A stretch of 64,000 nt of DNA from Bacteriovoracia bacterium (GCA_030431635.1 JAUIIL010000007.1:124001-188000), one strand, 5' to 3'; positions 36,456 through 46,349 are shown, counted from the stretch's first letter. Made by a program: numbers and translations. The notes: generated by a model from the letters alone, not told the origin.

Positions 36456-37478
36456 ATGCTAAGCGGTAAAAACATTCTTATCACAGGTGGAACGGGGTCT
36501 TTTGGTAAGGCCTTTGCTGAAGCCGTTTTAAAAACCTATCCCAAAATTAATAAGGTCATTATTTTTTCAAGAGATGAACTTAAACAGTTTGATATGAAAA
36601 ATAGTGAAACGTTTCAGCCTTATACAGAAAAGGGAACTAACCAATTGCGTTTTTTTATTGGAGATGTTCGCGACGGTCAAAGGCTTAAAAGAGCTTGTGA
36701 AGGTGTTGATTACATTATTCATGCAGCAGCTCTCAAGCAAGTTCCCGCTGCTGAATACAATCCTCTTGAATGTATTAAAACAAATATTAATGGAGCTCAA
36801 AATATTATTGATGCTTCGATTGATTGTGGAATTAAAAAAGTGGTAGCGCTCTCAACAGACAAAGCTGCTGCTCCTATTAATCTCTATGGAGCAACCAAGC
36901 TTTGTTCAGACAAACTCTTCATTGCTGCTGGTAATATGATTGGGGAAAGAAAACTAACTTTCTCTATCGTAAGATATGGTAACGTGATGGGCTCTCGTGG
37001 TTCAGTGATCCCTTTCTTTATCAAAGAAAAGAAAAATGGCGTACTTCCTATCACTCATCCAGAAATGACTCGTTTTAACATCACTCTTGAAGATGCAACG
37101 AAGATGGTTCTCTACGCACTCGAAAATACGATAGGTGGTGAAATCATTGTCCCAAAGATCCCTTCTTACAGAATAACTGATATCGCTAAGGCCATTGGCC
37201 CTGAGTGTGAGTTAAAAGATATCGGTATAAGACCTGGGGAGAAGCTTCACGAGGAAATGATTACAGAGTCTGATTCACCTCACACTGTTGATTGCGGAAA
37301 GTACTATGTGATTCTCTCACCTGCTATGGATAATTTAAATCAATACGTTGAAAAGTTTAATGCAAAAAAAGTACCTATTGGTTTCAAGTACAACTCCGGA
37401 GCTAATACTGAATGGTTAACTCATGAGGAGTTAAGAACACTCATTAAAAATCACGTTGATTCTACCTTCGAGGTTTAG
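36456..37478 (+). CDS. pseB: UDP-GlcNAc 4,6-dehydratase (inverting), pseudaminic acid step 1
   Basis: 340 residues. TGGTGSFGKAFAEAVL, IFSRDELKQFDM, HAAALKQVPAAEYNP and STDKAAAPINLYGATK (Tyr and Lys of YxxxK) match PseB closely, and it is followed at one base by PseC. It makes UDP-2-acetamido-2,6-dideoxy-beta-L-arabino-4-hexulose, chemically the same product as the FnlA-like enzyme at 29.4 kb. ATG 36456 chosen; the frame back to TTG 36435 adds unconserved residues. Confidence 0.93.
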   Translation: MLSGKNILITGGTGSFGKAFAEAVLKTYPKINKVIIFSRDELKQFDMKNSETFQPYTEKGTNQLRFFIGDVRDGQRLKRACEGVDYIIHAAALKQVPAAEYNPLECIKTNINGAQNIIDASIDCGIKKVVALSTDKAAAPINLYGATKLCSDKLFIAAGNMIGERKLTFSIVRYGNVMGSRGSVIPFFIKEKKNGVLPITHPEMTRFNITLEDATKMVLYALENTIGGEIIVPKIPSYRITDIAKAIGPECELKDIGIRPGEKLHEEMITESDSPHTVDCGKYYVILSPAMDNLNQYVEKFNAKKVPIGFKYNSGANTEWLTHEELRTLIKNHVDSTFEV

Positions 37479-37479
37479 A

Positions 37480-38625
37480 TTGCAAAACATTCCCTACGGA
37501 AGACAAAGCATAAACGAAGAAGACATACAGAGTGTTGTAGAGGTCTTAAGATCGGACTTTTTAACCCAAGGCCAAAAAGTCCCTGAATTTGAAGACTCTC
37601 TTTGTAGGCTTACAGGAGCTTCTCATGCGGTTGCCGTCAATAGCGCAACTTCGGCCCTTCATCTTGCTTATTTAGCTTTAAATGTCAAAGAGGGAGATAT
37701 AGTTTGGACAACTCCTAATACTTTTGTAGCGACAGCAAATGCGGCGAGATTTTGTGGAGCAAAAGTTGATTTTGTTGATATCGATCCTCGTACCTACAAT
37801 ATGTCTGTTGATAAGTTGAAAGAAAAACTTCAAATAGCAAAAGAGCAAAAACGTTTGCCAAAAGTTGTGACTCCTGTGCATTTTTCAGGACAATCTTGCC
37901 AGATGAAAGAGATTCATGACCTAGCAAATGAATATGGTTTTAAAATTGTCGAAGATGCCTCTCACGCGATTGGAGGACGTTATCAGAATAAACCGGTTGG
38001 TTCTTGCCAATACTCTGATATTTGTATTTTTAGCTTTCACCCGGTGAAGATTGTGACAACTGGAGAGGGAGGAGCAGCCCTTACAAACGATAGAGAGTTG
38101 GCCAAGAAAATGAGACTTCTATCAACTCACCATACAACTAAAGAGCTTCCTGCTGATAAATATAAAGTTGATGGTCCTTGGTATTACCAACAAACTGGAC
38201 TTGGATTTAATTACCGTTTAACAGATATGCAGGCAGCTTTAGGAATAAGCCAGCTCAAGAGGATTGATGATTTTATTAAACGTCGTCATGAAATTGCTCA
38301 TAAATATGAGTACTTATTAAAAGATCTGCCTTTGGTAAGGCCTTTCCAGCTACCAGAGAGCTTTAACTCTTACCATTTGTATGTCATTAGAGTTCAGAAA
38401 AGAGATGAAGTTTTTGATCATTTAAATAAAAACAATATTAAAGTTAATGTTCATTATATCCCAGTTCATCTGCAAGAGTATTATAAAGAACAAGGATTTA
38501 AAGAAGGGGATTTTCCTGAAGCTGAAAAATATTACCAAGAAGTAATTTCTCTTCCGATGTATTACAATTTAACAGATGAAGAGATTGAGTATGTCGTTAA
38601 AACTCTCAAGGAAGCTCTTCTGTGA
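37480..38625 (+). CDS. pseC: UDP-4-amino-4,6-dideoxy-N-acetyl-beta-L-altrosamine transaminase
   Basis: 381-residue DegT/DnrJ/EryC1 aminotransferase, second step to pseudaminic acid, using PLP and glutamate. IPYGRQSINEEDI at the N-terminus is typical of PseC; the PLP lysine is Lys190 in SFHPVKIVTTGEGG. I place the start at TTG 37480, six bases after GAGG and one base after the pseB stop. The stop overlaps pseF as GTGA. The substrate assignment rests on the N-terminal motif and the pseB/pseF neighbours. Confidence 0.92.
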   Translation: MQNIPYGRQSINEEDIQSVVEVLRSDFLTQGQKVPEFEDSLCRLTGASHAVAVNSATSALHLAYLALNVKEGDIVWTTPNTFVATANAARFCGAKVDFVDIDPRTYNMSVDKLKEKLQIAKEQKRLPKVVTPVHFSGQSCQMKEIHDLANEYGFKIVEDASHAIGGRYQNKPVGSCQYSDICIFSFHPVKIVTTGEGGAALTNDRELAKKMRLLSTHHTTKELPADKYKVDGPWYYQQTGLGFNYRLTDMQAALGISQLKRIDDFIKRRHEIAHKYEYLLKDLPLVRPFQLPESFNSYHLYVIRVQKRDEVFDHLNKNNIKVNVHYIPVHLQEYYKEQGFKEGDFPEAEKYYQEVISLPMYYNLTDEEIEYVVKTLKEALL

Positions 38626-39305
38626 AACTTGCGATCATTCCAGCAAGAGGGGGAAGTAAAAGAATTCCTCATAAAAATATTAAAAACTTCTTAGGAAAAC
38701 CGATCATTTCATATTCAATTCAATCTGCCTTGGATTCAAACTGTTTTGATGAAGTCATGGTTTCTACTGATGACCCTGAGATTGCTGATATTGCTAAAAA
38801 GTATGGTGCTCAAGTTCCATTCTTAAGGAGCGAGGAAAACTCAGGGGATTTTGCTACAACAGCTCAAGCCATTGAGGAAGTTCTTTATCAATATAAAAAG
38901 GCAGGAAAAGAGATTCAGTACTTTTGCTGTCTCTATCCAACCGCTCCTCTTATTAATAAAGAGATTCTTAAGGAGTCTTTCTCGCTTTTTAATCAAGAGG
39001 AGTGGGATGCTCTGATCTCCATCTGTCGTTTTAGCTATCCTATCCAAAGAGCTCTCATAAGTGATGAGAAAGGTGTTCGTTTTGCTGAGCCTCAGTTTTC
39101 TCAAACCCGTTCTCAGGACTTAGAAGAGAGATTTCATGATGCGGGAGCTTTTTATTGGGGAAAAACGACTACTTTTTTGAAAGAGAAAACTCTTTTTCCA
39201 AAAAAAACACGAGGTTTTGAATTAAGTGAATTAAATGTTCAAGATATTGATACTCTTAATGATTGGGCATTGGCAGAGTTAAAATTTAAACTCCAACTAC
39301 ATTAA
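38622..39305 (+). CDS. pseF: Pseudaminic acid cytidylyltransferase
   Basis: 227 residues, GTG start. The CTP-binding loop AIIPARGGSKRIPHKN, EVMVSTDDPEIADIA, YPTAPL and RSQDLEERFHDAGAFYWG are standard for PseF, which makes CMP-pseudaminic acid, the activated donor. It ends the first Pse gene block; the middle enzymes (G, H, I) are 9 kb downstream after a minus-strand operon. The stop shares TTAA with the convergent FkbM gene. Confidence 0.92.
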   Translation: MKLAIIPARGGSKRIPHKNIKNFLGKPIISYSIQSALDSNCFDEVMVSTDDPEIADIAKKYGAQVPFLRSEENSGDFATTAQAIEEVLYQYKKAGKEIQYFCCLYPTAPLINKEILKESFSLFNQEEWDALISICRFSYPIQRALISDEKGVRFAEPQFSQTRSQDLEERFHDAGAFYWGKTTTFLKEKTLFPKKTRGFELSELNVQDIDTLNDWALAELKFKLQLH

Positions 39306-40228
39306 AGATATTTTTTGCTATATTGATAAAGATGCTTCATTCCAAATAGGTTCATGAGCGCTTCAAATTCTTCCTTTCGACCTTGAATCATTTTTTTACC
39401 ATTCTCACGTGTCCAGTCTGGGCAGAACCATGCATCTCCATGCATAGGAAGGACAGTTTCTTCATACCTCTTTGAAGAGAGGTGTTTATCTGGAGCACTT
39501 CTCGCGTAATATGTCTGATGAAACATTAGGTATCCCTTATTATAAAGAAACTTTCCCAGTTCAAAGAATAGGGCGCCATCTTTATAGATAGGGACAAAAC
39601 TTATTTCTGTCTTAATAAAAAGTGGTAGGTTTTTGTTAAGACCTGAGAGTATATCGAGTTCAGACCCTTGAGTATCAAGTTTAATGTAGTCAACCTTGAG
39701 TTCTTCATCATCTAAAACTTTCTCTAAAGTTGTCATAGGGAGTTCAATTTTTTCCACAATATTAAAACGATCAGAGTTCCCTGATGTGTATAACTCTAAA
39801 AATTCTCCAGTGGGTTCATAATAAGAACTTGTTCCCCCTCTTTGACCGATATTGAGAATTCTTGTTCCTACCTTCTCTCCCAAGAGGCTCGGAATGACGT
39901 GATAATTTTTCTCTCTAAGCTCTTGGGCTTCTTTGGGATCTGGTTCAACCAGAATAAATTCGCACTGATCGAGATAGGGAGCAAACTCACTCTCTGGACC
40001 CCCTCTGGCGCCAATATCAAGAATACTTAGTTTTTTCCCTTTAAGGATTTTTTTCAGCTCTGTTGGAGAAGTTTGAAAAAATTTTTTTTCAGCTTCTCGT
40101 TGAGCTAGATAAATGAGATTAAATTTTTTCTCAATATGATTTAAAATGGGCCGATAGAGGCAATTGTAGCGACAGCTCTTTATTAATGCCTTTAATTTTT
40201 CAGGAACAAGCTTTTTCAGTAAATTCAT
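39302..40228 (-). CDS. FkbM-family methyltransferase
   Basis: 308 residues. SILDIGARGGPESEF replaces motif I, FILVEPDPKEAQEL binds the AdoMet ribose, and YIKLDTQGSELDILSG is the FkbM signature. A basic amphipathic N-terminus (MNLLKKLVPEKLKALIKSC) may attach it to the membrane. Last gene of the eight-gene minus operon that starts at 48448, seven bases after the ABC exporter gene. Likely methylates a sugar of the exported glycan; acceptor unknown. Confidence 0.84.
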   Translation of the reverse strand: MNLLKKLVPEKLKALIKSCRYNCLYRPILNHIEKKFNLIYLAQREAEKKFFQTSPTELKKILKGKKLSILDIGARGGPESEFAPYLDQCEFILVEPDPKEAQELREKNYHVIPSLLGEKVGTRILNIGQRGGTSSYYEPTGEFLELYTSGNSDRFNIVEKIELPMTTLEKVLDDEELKVDYIKLDTQGSELDILSGLNKNLPLFIKTEISFVPIYKDGALFFELGKFLYNKGYLMFHQTYYARSAPDKHLSSKRYEETVLPMHGDAWFCPDWTRENGKKMIQGRKEEFEALMNLFGMKHLYQYSKKYL

Positions 40229-40235
40229 AAGGACT

Positions 40236-42014
40236 CTATTTTAGATGAATAACTTCATCATAGCTACCAACTTGAATAATTTTTCCCGAATCAAGCTTAT
40301 ATATTCTGTCGCAATGCCTCAATGTGGAAAGCCTGTGGGCCACAATGATAACTGTTTTTACTTTTTTAAGAGATTCTATCTCTCTTACAATTTCCTCTTC
40401 TGTTTCAGTGTCGAGTGCACTTGTTGATTCATCCATGATGAGGACATCTCTGTTGTGATAAAAGCCACGGGCCAGGGCAATCCTTTGTTTTTGTCCACCA
40501 GAGAGCCTGGAGCCTCTCTCTCCTAAATTTGTTTTCAAAGCTTCAGGAAGAGTTTGGATAAAGTCATAAAGATTTGCTTTTTTAAGTGCTTCTTCAACTT
40601 CTTGAGGGTTAATAGAGCTAGGGGTATCTCCCAGAGCCACGTTATTGAGGACATTATCATCTGTAATAAAAATATCCTGGGGAAGATAGGCCACTTTTTT
40701 GAGCCAATGAAAAATATCTTCTTTCTTAAGTTCACTACCATTAACTAAAATTTTTCCTTTCTGAGGGTAGAGAACTCCAAGGAGGATATCAAGTAAAGTT
40801 GATTTTCCAGAACCTGATGGGCCAATAATCCCTATGGCCTCACCTTTTTTGACTTTAATCTCAACCTCTTCAAGGGCCTTGGGAGCTTCGGTTGTGTAGC
40901 TGAATGAAATTTTTTGTAATTCAATTTCTTCAAAAGAACCAAGTTTATCTTCTTTATTAGGAGGGGCAAGTTCTAATTCATATGAACTTGTATTTAAGCT
41001 TTTTATATCTTTATAGAGGAGTCTAACGGAGTTTCTATTACTACTTAATGTGGCGATTCCACTTGAAATAAAGTTAATAGAAGGGGTTAATCTCATAGCG
41101 GCAACAACAAAGACACTAAGAGTTGCTGTAATGTCCTTCCCTCCATTAGGGTTAATTTTATCAAACACCACAACTAAAAAAACGGTAAAACAGACAATTG
41201 AAAACTCAATAAGATAGCGAGGAATTGTTTTTATTGCAGCATTGCTAGAGCCGATATCAGATGAAGCTTTTGAATAATAACCAATATCTTGATAGAAAAA
41301 ATACTCTTTCCCTAGTACGCGAATTTCTTTTAATCCACTTAAAACCTCTCCGACTCTTTTAACAAGATTTTTAACTAAAGAGTCGATTTGTTTTCCGTCA
41401 TTAACAAGCCTTTTTCTAAAAATAAGATCATAAAGGAAAAGAACAACCCCAATAACAATAATAAATAAAAAAAGTTCTTTCCCATGTTTGTATAAAAGGT
41501 AGCCGAAAATAAAAAGAACAACGAAGCCTTCACTGAGTATTTTTAAAATTGATTGAAGAGTGCTTTGAGCAAAAGTGGGAGCTAGTGTTAGATAAGAATA
41601 AATATAGGAAGAGGAGTTCTTTTTTAGGTAGTGAACATAGTCTAGTCTTAGGAAAGACTTTAGAAGTTCTTGCCTGATACTAATACATTTATTGTAGGAA
41701 AAAGTGAGAATGAAAGCATTTACTAAATAAGAGATGGTGATTTTAAGAGCAAAAACAAAAATGAGCAGAAGTCCAAAATAAAGTTTTCTATCCTCTGGCG
41801 AAATGAAATAAATTTTTTGAATTGATTGAAAAACAATATTATTTTGAAAAGTTTCAGGAGATAGAATAAGACCAACATAAGGAGCAATTAAACCAAGTCC
41901 AATGAATTCGACGAGTGAAGCAAAAATGAAGGCCATTATCATTAATGGAACTTTGTTTCGTTCATCACTGATAAGGAAATAGATTTCTTTTAGGTAATCA
42001 ATATATCTTTTCAT
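40236..42014 (-). CDS. ABC exporter, fused membrane and ATPase domains (PglK/MsbA type)
   Basis: 592 residues: about six membrane helices in residues 1-330, then an ATPase domain with Walker A GPSGSGKST, signature LSGGQKQR, Walker B LIMDESTSALD and the switch His in VAHRLST. Closest in layout to PglK, the lipid-linked oligosaccharide flippase, and MsbA. In this locus it probably moves a lipid-linked glycan to the periplasm, standing in for a Wzx flippase, none of which was seen. Overlaps the upstream transferase gene by 4 bases. Drug or lipid A export are alternatives. Confidence 0.86.
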   Translation of the reverse strand: MKRYIDYLKEIYFLISDERNKVPLMIMAFIFASLVEFIGLGLIAPYVGLILSPETFQNNIVFQSIQKIYFISPEDRKLYFGLLLIFVFALKITISYLVNAFILTFSYNKCISIRQELLKSFLRLDYVHYLKKNSSSYIYSYLTLAPTFAQSTLQSILKILSEGFVVLFIFGYLLYKHGKELFLFIIVIGVVLFLYDLIFRKRLVNDGKQIDSLVKNLVKRVGEVLSGLKEIRVLGKEYFFYQDIGYYSKASSDIGSSNAAIKTIPRYLIEFSIVCFTVFLVVVFDKINPNGGKDITATLSVFVVAAMRLTPSINFISSGIATLSSNRNSVRLLYKDIKSLNTSSYELELAPPNKEDKLGSFEEIELQKISFSYTTEAPKALEEVEIKVKKGEAIGIIGPSGSGKSTLLDILLGVLYPQKGKILVNGSELKKEDIFHWLKKVAYLPQDIFITDDNVLNNVALGDTPSSINPQEVEEALKKANLYDFIQTLPEALKTNLGERGSRLSGGQKQRIALARGFYHNRDVLIMDESTSALDTETEEEIVREIESLKKVKTVIIVAHRLSTLRHCDRIYKLDSGKIIQVGSYDEVIHLK

Positions 42015-43822
42015 GACAATTTACTTTCAATAAACTCTCGCCAAATTTGTGGAGTCTGCTCAGATACCTGGCATACGTGTTTTAAAAAACTCTCTCTTGC
42101 GTTTCTTATTTTTTGAGAATACCACCACTCCTGCGGGTTGTCATACACTTGAGCGAGTTTTTTTGCTGCGCTCAAGGGAGATTCATGGAAAATTTCAGCA
42201 TCAAACATTTCTTGATAATAGGGGGTAAGATCCTCTCTTATAAGGTTGGCATCTGTATTCCAAAAACAAAGTGTTGGATGGTCGAGAACAAGAGTTTCCA
42301 AATAAGTTGTTTGCGGGAGGGTGTGTATACATATTCGAGATTTTTTAACTGAATCTATAAAGGTGTTGTTATTCTGAAAGAGAATCTCATTTTTCAGACA
42401 AAAATCTGAAAAGACATTTTTGTTAATTTTATTAGAGTTATGATAATCCCTAACGACAATCCGGGAAAGATGTTTGGGATTCAGTTCATTAAGAAAGTTT
42501 AGTAACAAATGATGATATTGAGGGTCCATCGTATAAGGATAAATGGAGTTATAACTATAACGATTGGGGTAGTAGCCAGTAAGATAAAGAGTTATTTGAT
42601 TTGAATTATTAGCATATGTTGTACTTTTAACATGTTTATAAAACCTTAAAGAAGGAAGAGTCAGGCAGTTCTCTTTTTCACTATATTGCTTGGCTTCACT
42701 CCAAAGAGCATAGTACGTAGAAATTCTAGACCATAAATATTCTTGAAAACTGACTTCCATAGCTCCATAACATCCTCCATGACAGGCCATAAGATATTGG
42801 GAGTTAAATTTCTCTACCGATTCGGCGACTAAAAAATCAATAGCTTCCCCTCCAGAGCAATTTTTAGAATCAAGAAGAAAAAGTTTTCTCTTAGGCATAT
42901 AGGGGATTATTTGTTCTTTTGCGTTGAAATAATTTTCAAGGTAGCAACTTGGTAAAAACTTTTTAATAATCTGATAGAGAATAACCTCGTCCGGGGTCTG
43001 AAGAGAGCTCTCTAAATTTTTTAAACTATTCCTCAACTCAAGCGAACAAGGAGCAAAGTTCTCGGTATTTATATTTTCTAAATAGGTATAGAGTTTATAC
43101 TTTTGTTTGTGAGGGAAAATTTTCTTCAAGCTTTCATTTTTCAGATACTGATCGCCAAGTAAAACAACATCTTGATTAAATAAATGAAGATGTTTCAAAT
43201 GAACTCTTCCTCTATAGAAATCGATGAGGGGTCTCACACATTTTTTGAGTCGTGGGAGTAGAGTTGTTTTTTTATTATTTTGAGCACTTGATAAGCTTTT
43301 TTTCCCATCTCCGAACTTTTGAAGGTTTTGGTGGATAAGTTCGTTCGAAACTACTTCAAAATGAGAAGTGAGGGAGCTGACGATCTCACTATAAAGACAA
43401 AAATGATAAAGACGACTGGAGCCACCAAGCATACGGTGGCCTTGTCCCCATTCTTTGGTATCTAAAATAAGCGCTTTTTTTCCACTTAATAAGACTTCTT
43501 TAGAGATTCTTAAGTGATCAATAAAAGTTGCAATGGCTTGATGAAGAAAAGGACTTAAAAGAATCTCCCAGTATAAAAGAGAATAATTAATTTGATGAAT
43601 GTTATTCAAATCTTTTGCAAGGGCCTTAATAACATTTAAATAAAGTAATTGGGCCCAAGCTTCCTCTTTGATGAGTTCTTCTTTAGAAATTTGATTTTTT
43701 GAGAGATAAGTTGTTTCAATATGTGAGAGTTGTGGGATCTGACACCAGTTTCCTGCAAGAAACTTAAAGCTTTCATCAGATTGATAACTATAAGGAGAAA
43801 AATGTAGTAAATCGTTCTCCAT
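42011..43822 (-). CDS. Putative transferase, LIC12162 family
   Basis: 603 residues, no signal peptide. The N-terminal pattern (FLAGNWCQIPQL, then INYSLLYWEILLSPFLHQAI) is that of LIC12162-family proteins found in Leptospira and other O-antigen loci, usually beside NeuB- and SpsF-like genes as here. The C-terminal half has a GT-B-like donor region (YYPNRYSYNSIYPY, SRICIHTLPQTTYLETLVLDHPTLCFW). It may transfer the nonulosonate-like sugar made by the adjacent genes (inference). Reaction unknown in any member I know. Confidence 0.75.
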   Translation of the reverse strand: MENDLLHFSPYSYQSDESFKFLAGNWCQIPQLSHIETTYLSKNQISKEELIKEEAWAQLLYLNVIKALAKDLNNIHQINYSLLYWEILLSPFLHQAIATFIDHLRISKEVLLSGKKALILDTKEWGQGHRMLGGSSRLYHFCLYSEIVSSLTSHFEVVSNELIHQNLQKFGDGKKSLSSAQNNKKTTLLPRLKKCVRPLIDFYRGRVHLKHLHLFNQDVVLLGDQYLKNESLKKIFPHKQKYKLYTYLENINTENFAPCSLELRNSLKNLESSLQTPDEVILYQIIKKFLPSCYLENYFNAKEQIIPYMPKRKLFLLDSKNCSGGEAIDFLVAESVEKFNSQYLMACHGGCYGAMEVSFQEYLWSRISTYYALWSEAKQYSEKENCLTLPSLRFYKHVKSTTYANNSNQITLYLTGYYPNRYSYNSIYPYTMDPQYHHLLLNFLNELNPKHLSRIVVRDYHNSNKINKNVFSDFCLKNEILFQNNNTFIDSVKKSRICIHTLPQTTYLETLVLDHPTLCFWNTDANLIREDLTPYYQEMFDAEIFHESPLSAAKKLAQVYDNPQEWWYSQKIRNARESFLKHVCQVSEQTPQIWREFIESKLS

Positions 43823-43824
43823 TA

Positions 43825-44637
43825 TTAGACTTGTATTCTTTTGGCCTCGAGAGCTTTGTTGTCTAGTAGTTCAATGAGCTCTTCATAAGTCATCGTTTCA
43901 TCACCTGGAAGTTTTATTTCTGTATCCTTACTTACTGCCTGGTAAGAAGGTGATTCATCAAGGTATTGAATAATATCTCTAAGAAGTGGGATGCCATTAT
44001 CTGAAGGTACATTTTTATAGATTTCTCTGGCAAGTTCTATATCGGTATCATAATCAACAGTTAAAGAATAATAGGGTCTGTCATGTTCTGGAGAGGGAGA
44101 TAAAACCAAGCAATTAAACTTTGAAGGATTGAAAGAGAAAAAAGAGAGGTAGCCACTATGATTAGGGTCTGGAATTAGTTCTCTTAATTTAGGAAACATC
44201 TCTTTTGAGTGGATTTCAGCGGTCACTCCTAGCGGGAGATGGTTAGTTCTGGTGTATTCACAATCGTGGTTAACGTGCTCCTCAATCATGCGATCAATAT
44301 ATTCATGATCGGTAAAGGGATTATCGCCTGTGACTCTAATAATAAGATCTCCATTATGAATTTCAGCAATATTCATGAGTCTATCCAGGACATCTCTTTC
44401 ATGACCAGCATAGGCCTTTATTCCCCAATTTTTTGCTTTTTGCATAAGAATCTCATCTTGAGGGTGTGTGGAAGTGGCCAAAACAATCTCATCAATATAC
44501 TTGGAAAGTTTAAGTCTTCTAATAATCTGCTCACTCATTGTATATCCATTGAGATCAATGAGTGCTTTTTCTTTGAGCCTGGTTGATTTCATTCTTGTGA
44601 TGAGGCAAGCAATAACTTTTTTCTTTTGATATCCCAT
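43825..44637 (-). CDS. SpsF-like cytidylyltransferase
   Basis: 270 residues, ATG after AGGAA; the frame to 44700 would run into the upstream gene. ACLITRMKSTRLKEKALIDLNGY is the nucleotide-binding loop of the SpsF/NeuA-like group, and IIRVTGDNPFTDHEYID is diagnostic of SpsF. A C-terminal segment of about 50 residues is extra. SpsF proteins are thought to activate nonulosonic or related acids with CMP in Bacillus spore-coat glycan. Set between the LIC12162 transferase and the NeuD-like gene. Confidence 0.8.
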   Translation of the reverse strand: MGYQKKKVIACLITRMKSTRLKEKALIDLNGYTMSEQIIRRLKLSKYIDEIVLATSTHPQDEILMQKAKNWGIKAYAGHERDVLDRLMNIAEIHNGDLIIRVTGDNPFTDHEYIDRMIEEHVNHDCEYTRTNHLPLGVTAEIHSKEMFPKLRELIPDPNHSGYLSFFSFNPSKFNCLVLSPSPEHDRPYYSLTVDYDTDIELAREIYKNVPSDNGIPLLRDIIQYLDESPSYQAVSKDTEIKLPGDETMTYEELIELLDNKALEAKRIQV

Positions 44638-44644
44638 TTCGTTC

Positions 44645-45313
44645 CTAGCTGTTGATATCTTGATAAATATTTTTTCGGTGCACTTTCGCTGAATACCCAA
44701 TCATTGTTGTGTTCTCAGGAACATCTTTACTAATTGTTGTTCCCGCAGCAATAAAAGCAGAGTTACCAATAATAATATCAGGTAAAACGGTTGAGCCAAT
44801 ACCAACAAAAGCAAGATCTCCCACTTTAACTCTTCCTCCAGTTGTGCAGTTTGGGGCCATTTGAGACGCTTTTCCTAGAACATTATCATGTTCAATGATT
44901 GAAGCTGTATTAAGGATGCAAACTTCTGAAATATAAGCACCATTTTGAACAACAGATTTTGCTCCGATAAAACAACCTTCTCCGATATGAGCAGAAGGGC
45001 TTACTGTGGCCGAAGGGTGAATCACTGTAAGAAAATTCCCTCCGAGTTCTTTAATAAAGTGGAAAATTTCAAGTCTGGCTTTATTATCTCCAATACAAAT
45101 ATGGAAAAAATCAATCTCAGCTATTTTCTCTCTAGCAATATCATAAATATTCCCAATAACAGGAATGTTTCTTATTTGTGTTCCTTTGAATTCTGGAGTG
45201 CTGTCATAAAAAGCAACAACTTCATAATCAGGCAAATAAGAAAAAACATCTAAAACAACACCGGCTTGACCGTCTATTCGGGCTCCGATAAGAGCTATTT
45301 TTTTCTTACTCAA
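44645..45313 (-). CDS. Hexapeptide-repeat N-acetyltransferase, NeuD/PglD family
   Basis: 222 residues. An N-terminal Rossmann-like UDP-sugar domain (KKIALIGARIDG, VVAFYDSTPEFKG) is followed by left-handed beta-helix repeats with HPSATVSPSAHIGEG, the general-base His in IEHDNVLG, and GIGSTVLPDIIIGNSAFIAAG. Family members acetylate the 4-amino group of UDP-sugars (PglD, LegH-like) or sialic acid. I prefer TTG 45313, eight bases after GGAG; GTG 45322 is an alternative. Overlaps the synthase gene by 8 bases. Which sugar it acetylates is not clear. Confidence 0.83.
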   Translation of the reverse strand: MSKKKIALIGARIDGQAGVVLDVFSYLPDYEVVAFYDSTPEFKGTQIRNIPVIGNIYDIAREKIAEIDFFHICIGDNKARLEIFHFIKELGGNFLTVIHPSATVSPSAHIGEGCFIGAKSVVQNGAYISEVCILNTASIIEHDNVLGKASQMAPNCTTGGRVKVGDLAFVGIGSTVLPDIIIGNSAFIAAGTTISKDVPENTTMIGYSAKVHRKNIYQDINS

Positions 45314-46340
45314 CGACGTCACTCCATTTTAAAAGAGTATCGGCTTGATAGTCTGCGTTTATTTTTTTGCCAATGAGAGACTCAAAGTATTTTGGCTTAA
45401 TTCCAGTTCCTGGTCTTTTAATTGTCAGATTTTCAATAGAAAGAGTATCTCCTTTTTTCAAATCTTGAGAGACAACAACACTTCTGCGGTGAACTTTTCT
45501 TTGTCCAATTTCTTTTTCAAAGAACATTCTCTTTGTTGAACCAAGTCCTTTTTCAACTTCTCTAATTCCTTGAATTAAAGCCTTCATTTCATCAGGTTCA
45601 ATTGAAGCCGCATGATCGGGTCCAAAGTCTTTTTTATTCAAAGTAAAATGCTTTTCAAGAACGGTGGCCCCTAAAGCACGAGAAGCAACACTCATGTTAA
45701 TACCAAGAGTATGATCAGAGTAACCAACAGGGTATCCAAAAGCTGAGTGAAGTGTATTCATATAGAGTAAGTTTGTTGTTTCAATTTCAGCAGGATACCA
45801 AGAGATACAATGCAAAAGAGTAATCTGATTATTTCCTTGAGAAGTAATAGCTTCAATGGCCTCTTCAATTTCACCAAGAGTGGCCATACCAGTTGACATA
45901 ATAATTGGTAAGCCTGATTTGGCCATATGTCTTAAAAGAGGAAGGTTTGTGACATCACCTGAAGCAATCTTTACGACATCAATTCCAAGTTCTAGAAGAA
46001 AATCAAAAGACTCATTATCAAAAGCTGTACTTAAAAACTTAATTCCTTTTTGATCACAATAAGACTTAAGTTCTCTATGCCCTTGTTCATCTATTTCAAG
46101 ACGCTTAAGAACATCTCTAAAGCTTTCCCCTTCATGGCTCCCTTCATCTATATATGAGCTTGTAAGAGCATCATGAGTCACAAGTTTCTTTGCTTTAAAA
46201 CTTTGAAACTTAACGTAGTCAGCACCAGCTTCAACGGCCGCATCTATCATTTTCTTTGCCTTTTCTAAATCACCGTCATGGTTAATGCCCGCTTCTGCGA
46301 TGAAAATGGCCCTTTCGTGTTCTTGGTTTGTATGAGTCAT
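45306..46340 (-). CDS. Nonulosonic acid synthase, NeuB/LegI/SpsE family
   Basis: 344 residues, ATG after GGGAG. Barrel signatures FIAEAGINHDGD, DYVKFQSFKAKKLV, KIASGDVTNLPLL, STGMAT and GYSDHTLG are intact, followed by an antifreeze-like SAF domain (about 285-344). It condenses phosphoenolpyruvate with a hexosamine to give a nine-carbon acid. It is clearly distinct from PseI at 50.1 kb: it lacks the WDGYNLYQLY and TPWQWH segments. The product could be legionaminic-, sialic- or SpsE-type. Confidence 0.88.
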   Translation of the reverse strand: MTHTNQEHERAIFIAEAGINHDGDLEKAKKMIDAAVEAGADYVKFQSFKAKKLVTHDALTSSYIDEGSHEGESFRDVLKRLEIDEQGHRELKSYCDQKGIKFLSTAFDNESFDFLLELGIDVVKIASGDVTNLPLLRHMAKSGLPIIMSTGMATLGEIEEAIEAITSQGNNQITLLHCISWYPAEIETTNLLYMNTLHSAFGYPVGYSDHTLGINMSVASRALGATVLEKHFTLNKKDFGPDHAASIEPDEMKALIQGIREVEKGLGSTKRMFFEKEIGQRKVHRRSVVVSQDLKKGDTLSIENLTIKRPGTGIKPKYFESLIGKKINADYQADTLLKWSDVVE

Positions 46341-46349
46341 AAAAGCTCC

